From Pseudomonas guariconensis (GTDB taxonomy: Bacteria; Pseudomonadota; Gammaproteobacteria; Pseudomonadales; Pseudomonadaceae), in the NCBI RefSeq assembly GCF_900102675.1, contig NZ_FMYX01000001.1, forward strand, positions 434,001-498,000: a DNA stretch of 64,000 bases, in the 5' to 3' direction. The notes under the pieces are model-generated. The model searched no databases. It saw only the letters and a list, made by a program, of their open reading frames with translations, and was not told the origin of the DNA. A program made the translations under genes and the position numbers. Shown piece after piece: positions 60,916 to 64,000 of this stretch; within the stretch, counting starts at the first letter, position 1; every line of letters starts with the position of its first letter.

Positions 60916-63003
60916 TCAAGGGTTGGATTCGTTAAAGGGATTGCCCTTGGCCTGCAAATACATCTTGCCCATCGCCGTGGATGCGAAATCGGTGATATGG
61001 CCGATGTCCCGATAGATCGGCAGGCCGTCGATCGACAGCTTGCACTGGCCATCGACGCACTGCACGTCCTTGGGGTCGATGACCAGCAAGTCCGGGTGTG
61101 CCTGCTTGGCGTCCCGGAACAGCTGCGCAAGCCAGAGGTTTTCTTCCGGTTGCGCGACGCTCGTCGCGCAATGATGCTCCTCGATCGTGCCCCTGAGCTT
61201 GATGCTGCGGTACAGGCAGTCATTGGCGCCTTCGGGCATGACGATGTTGCTCTTGATCAGCACGGGCCTGGCGCCGGAGCGCTCGATGATGTCGAGGCTC
61301 TTGAGCAGGGCGGCCTTCATGCGTTCGCGCGACAGGGCCTGGGAGCGTTGGTCATCGATCGACAGCACCACGGCGCTGCTGTTGGCGTAGGTTTCCCAAG
61401 TCAGGCCGATGATCACGTAGTCATAGTGGCTGCGAGCGATCAGCTTGTGGTACTCGGCGGCGGCGTCATGGCACTTCTTGTAGAGGGTGTTCTTGTACTT
61501 CCACCAGTCGTAGAGATAGACATCCGGCAGAGCCAGGCACCCTGGGCTGCCCTGGGCCATGACGGAAAGGTTGGCGTCCTTGGCCAAAATGTCAATGAAG
61601 CCCCAGAAGTGGTTGGAGTAGGAATCGCCCATCAGCAATGCGGTGGTGCTGGCGTTGGCTTGCCCCAGCACACAACTGCTGTCGGAGCCGTCGCTGGCAC
61701 CGCCCAGGCACGGCCCACGCTGGGGTATTTCGCTTGCCTTCAGACGCGGCAGGATGTGCGTCGGGCCATTGCCGAAGCGCTCCATCCAGCCGCCGGCGGA
61801 CTTGCCCGCCGAGTGCAGCGCCGAAAACGCGATGGCAGGTACGACCAGCAGCATGAACAGCGATTTGCCAAAACCCAGCCGGGTACGGCGCAGGGGCTTT
61901 TCGATGAGGTAGTACGAGGCGATGCCCAGGGCAAACGAGGCGATGAAGTAGCCGGCAAGGATGGCTGGCGTCTTTTCAACGCCCAGGTACTCCACGATGG
62001 CGATGACAGGCCAATGCCACAGGTACAGCGAATAGGAAATCGTCCCGATGAATACCAGCGGTGACCATGACAGCAGCCTGGACGTGATGCCCACCCGGCC
62101 AACCTGGCCCGAGATCAGTACCGCCGTTGCCAGGCAGATTGCGATGGCAGGGTAGCCTGGATAGGCAGTGGTCGGTATGGATTGCGTTGCGCCATACAGG
62201 AGCACGCCAAGGGCGCCCAGGCCCAGTGCGCAGGCACTGACACGGCCGAGTCGTTGGCGGTCGTTGCCGAACACGGCTGCGCACGAGCCGATCAGCAGCT
62301 CGAAGCTGCGCGCCAAGAACGCGTAGTAGCTTTTATCCGGGGAGGTTTTTGCGATGAACAGCGCGACAGCCATGAAGACGACGGTCAGCATCACGACAGC
62401 GGCTTTCAATCGATGGGGCGCCAGGTAGCGCGTCAGCGCCATCAACCCGAGCGGCAAGAAGATGTACCACTGCCATTCGATGGCCAGCGACCAGGTGTGC
62501 AGCAAGGGCAGGGTCGCCGCCTCGGCGGTCGCATAGCCGTCGGTGGCTTTGGAGAAGTACTGGTTGGACAGCAGCAGGCTGGTGTACTTCTCGCTTTTGA
62601 GAAAGTCGATGAAGTCCTTGGGCAGATACAGCACGCTGGCCGCGCCGAGCGTGACGATCAACAGCGCCAGTATCGCTGGCTGCAAGCGCCATAGGCGCTT
62701 GACATAGAACTGTCCAAGGTTGAAATCACCCCGGCTTAGCGCGCCCAGGATGATCGAGGTGGTGAGGTAGCCGGAGATCACGAAGAAAATATCGACGCCA
62801 ATGAACCCGGAAGGGAACAGCGCCAGCCCACCATGGAAAATCAGCACCAGCAGGACAGCAACGGCGCGCAGCCCGTCGATATCGGCGCGGTACGAGGCCG
62901 GTTGCACACCGGTAGGGGCCCCGTGTGCCTTGCCGCGGTCGGCGGCAGCCTGGGCGCCGGTGCTTGCAGGAGCTTTGAATACCAGGTTCTGATCGGTTGA
63001 CAC
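60916..63003 (-). CDS. membrane acyltransferase (acyltransferase-3 family) with C-terminal SGNH domain
   Basis: 695 aa. Residues ~40-390 are the ten-segment acyltransferase-3 (OafA/YrhL-like) domain beginning ADIDGLRAVAVLLVLIFHGGLALFPSGFIGVDIFFVISGYL, with the active-site His in LIFH. The C-terminal ~280 residues are a periplasmic SGNH/GDSL-like domain: the block-I Ser in LLMGDSYSNHFWG and the late DIGHITDFA pair. Such OafA-type fusions acetylate lipopolysaccharide O-antigen or other exported polysaccharides. No polysaccharide genes flank it, so the target is unknown. Start 63003 (MSTDQNLVFK) is the first good ATG. Confidence 0.9.
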   Translation of the reverse strand: MSTDQNLVFKAPASTGAQAAADRGKAHGAPTGVQPASYRADIDGLRAVAVLLVLIFHGGLALFPSGFIGVDIFFVISGYLTTSIILGALSRGDFNLGQFYVKRLWRLQPAILALLIVTLGAASVLYLPKDFIDFLKSEKYTSLLLSNQYFSKATDGYATAEAATLPLLHTWSLAIEWQWYIFLPLGLMALTRYLAPHRLKAAVVMLTVVFMAVALFIAKTSPDKSYYAFLARSFELLIGSCAAVFGNDRQRLGRVSACALGLGALGVLLYGATQSIPTTAYPGYPAIAICLATAVLISGQVGRVGITSRLLSWSPLVFIGTISYSLYLWHWPVIAIVEYLGVEKTPAILAGYFIASFALGIASYYLIEKPLRRTRLGFGKSLFMLLVVPAIAFSALHSAGKSAGGWMERFGNGPTHILPRLKASEIPQRGPCLGGASDGSDSSCVLGQANASTTALLMGDSYSNHFWGFIDILAKDANLSVMAQGSPGCLALPDVYLYDWWKYKNTLYKKCHDAAAEYHKLIARSHYDYVIIGLTWETYANSSAVVLSIDDQRSQALSRERMKAALLKSLDIIERSGARPVLIKSNIVMPEGANDCLYRSIKLRGTIEEHHCATSVAQPEENLWLAQLFRDAKQAHPDLLVIDPKDVQCVDGQCKLSIDGLPIYRDIGHITDFASTAMGKMYLQAKGNPFNESNP

Positions 63004-63151
63004 GGCACAACATCCTATCGCGTTGAGACTTCTTTGACGCGGCAGGGCTCGCGAGCAAAAGCGGCGAGTTTATCAAAGGCTCTAAGGATCGCTCCTGGCA
63101 GGCTATCCGATTGGCTGGATAAATATTACCGAATGTTTCCATGTGAGGGGC

Positions 63152-63205
63152 TGTCGGCCAAGCGGCTGGTCCATGCCATCGGCGATGGCCAGGGCTTGGC
63201 CGACA
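63152..63205 (-). other. long three-tier hairpin downstream of the ferric-reductase-like gene
   Basis: TGTCGGCCAAG (63152-63162) pairs with CTTGGCCGACA (63195-63205); inside it CTGG/CCAG, and at the tip GCCATC-GGC-GATGGC (63175-63189). It starts 3 bases beyond the stop of the minus-strand gene at 63209. There is no T-run on either side, so it may be a 3' stabiliser, a two-way barrier or a repeat element. Confidence 0.5.
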
Positions 63206-63208
63206 CGA

Positions 63209-63844
63209 TCAGGCCCTGACCTCGGTGCGCGCACTGCGACGCAGATGCGTGGCCAACTTGGCCGTGAGCTTGAAGACGATGGCACTGAAAATCAGCGCGA
63301 ATGCCAGCGGATACCAGGATCCCATGGGAATGCGTTTGTAGAACGACAGCACGAAAACTCCCGCGATCACCCACGTACCGGTGCTGTGCAGCGCCTTCCA
63401 GGTGCGTGCGCCGAGCAGCCGGACGGCCGCAGGAAACGAGGTGAGGGTCAGCAAAATGATGAAGAAGTAGCCGACCGAGCCGGGGATGTTGGTCACGGCC
63501 GTGCGACCCTGCCAGAAGGTGTCGGGGAACGAGTTGGCGTACACGATGATCAGCACCGCATGCACCGCGTGGGAAAAGGCGAAAGCCAATCCGAGAAACC
63601 GTCGCTCGCGCAGTAGCCCGCGAGTGAAGGCACTGGGCACCAGGGTCGCTAGCGAGGAGGCCAGGAACGTCGCCAGAAACAACAGGAACGATGTGCGCGC
63701 GGTCACCCGGATCGCACTGCGCAACGCCTCCACCAGAGGCGATTGAGCCATCAGCGCCAATGCCGTGATGATCAGAACCGAAACAGACAGCACACTGAAC
63801 AGACGCCAGCCATGCAGGCTGGCAGGTTGAGCATGAAGGTGCAT
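63209..63844 (-). CDS. ferric-reductase-like transmembrane protein
   Basis: 211 aa with six hydrophobic segments. The histidines in FAFSHAVHAVLII and KALHSTGTWVIAG, in neighbouring helices, are spaced as haem ligands of the ferric reductase-like/MsrQ (YedZ) domain. No flavin or NADPH domain is fused. It could relay electrons across the membrane for a partner coded elsewhere. The start MHLHAQPASL at 63844 is preferred over a longer in-frame start 18 codons upstream that lacks a ribosome site. Confidence 0.78.
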   Translation of the reverse strand: MHLHAQPASLHGWRLFSVLSVSVLIITALALMAQSPLVEALRSAIRVTARTSFLLFLATFLASSLATLVPSAFTRGLLRERRFLGLAFAFSHAVHAVLIIVYANSFPDTFWQGRTAVTNIPGSVGYFFIILLTLTSFPAAVRLLGARTWKALHSTGTWVIAGVFVLSFYKRIPMGSWYPLAFALIFSAIVFKLTAKLATHLRRSARTEVRA

Positions 63845-64000
63845 GGCAAACTCCGTCGTTGGGGCGGCGTGCAGGGTGCCACCGCGGTCCGGAGCCATGG
63901 TGTCCGAGGTGTTTATCTCAGATGTGTCTGGGATCGGTCTTTATGTATCGCTTTGTAGAGAGGCAGAGCCAGGCAGGCGGCGTCAGAGCAGCAGATAGTC

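Noticed and set aside
63970..64000. Possible 3' end of a minus-strand gene entering from the right edge (reads DYLLL then stop).
   Set aside because: Only about five codons are visible, too few to support a gene.

Overview
The window is chromosomal DNA of a fluorescent Pseudomonas, most likely of the P. putida group. The evidence is the uniformly high-GC coding bias, the ben/cat benzoate gene order, the paired Pseudomonas-type REP elements between operons, and the aru and roc/fimbrial gene sets. I see no tRNA, rRNA, insertion sequence, integrase, CRISPR array or phage gene.

Region 1 (1-8810, + strand) degrades benzoate: end of benB, then benC, benD, benK, catB, catC, catA, benE and benF. It takes up benzoate (BenK, BenE, BenF), oxidises it to catechol (BenABCD), cleaves the ring (CatA) and makes beta-ketoadipate enol-lactone (CatB, CatC). 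No regulator (benR, catR) lies inside the window. Region 2 (8934-12708) holds a DUF457 membrane hydrolase, an aldo/keto reductase and a Rieske-FAD reductase. Region 3 (12810-16653) is a sugar-diacid/glycerate module: an MFS importer diverging from a CdaR-type regulator and glycerate kinase. Region 4 (16697-23697) holds a GGDEF-EAL protein, the deglycase HchA, a quinone oxidoreductase with a divergent LysR regulator, a crotonase-family protein and a BetI-like TetR regulator.

Region 5 (23772-39045) is an expanded arginine transaminase (aru) locus. It contains response regulator AruR, a periplasmic binding protein, hybrid kinase AruS, a short Cys-rich leader ORF, an APC permease, a three-gene acyl-CoA arm (crotonase, acyl-CoA dehydrogenase, ADP-forming acyl-CoA synthetase), 2-ketoarginine decarboxylase AruI, an exported broad-specificity amino acid racemase, transaminase AruH and an aldehyde dehydrogenase. 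The enzymes suggest L/D-Arg to 2-ketoarginine, 4-guanidinobutyraldehyde and 4-guanidinobutyrate, followed by CoA activation and dehydrogenation. The final CoA steps are not explained by known pathways, and this is the best candidate here for undescribed biochemistry.

Region 6 (39170-45545) is an Rrf2 regulator diverging from a peptide/opine-type ABC importer plus a flavin quinone reductase. Region 7 has a zinc-type hemB and an orphan PotF-like binding protein. Region 8 (48190-60322) is a roc-like phosphorelay (two hybrid kinases, a REC-EAL phosphodiesterase and a LuxR-type regulator) linked to a three-gene chaperone-usher fimbria. A repeated DNA motif occurs upstream of both the first kinase and the fimbrial gene. 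Region 9 (60410-63844) has a SnoaL-like protein, an acyltransferase-3/SGNH membrane protein and a ferric-reductase-like membrane protein.
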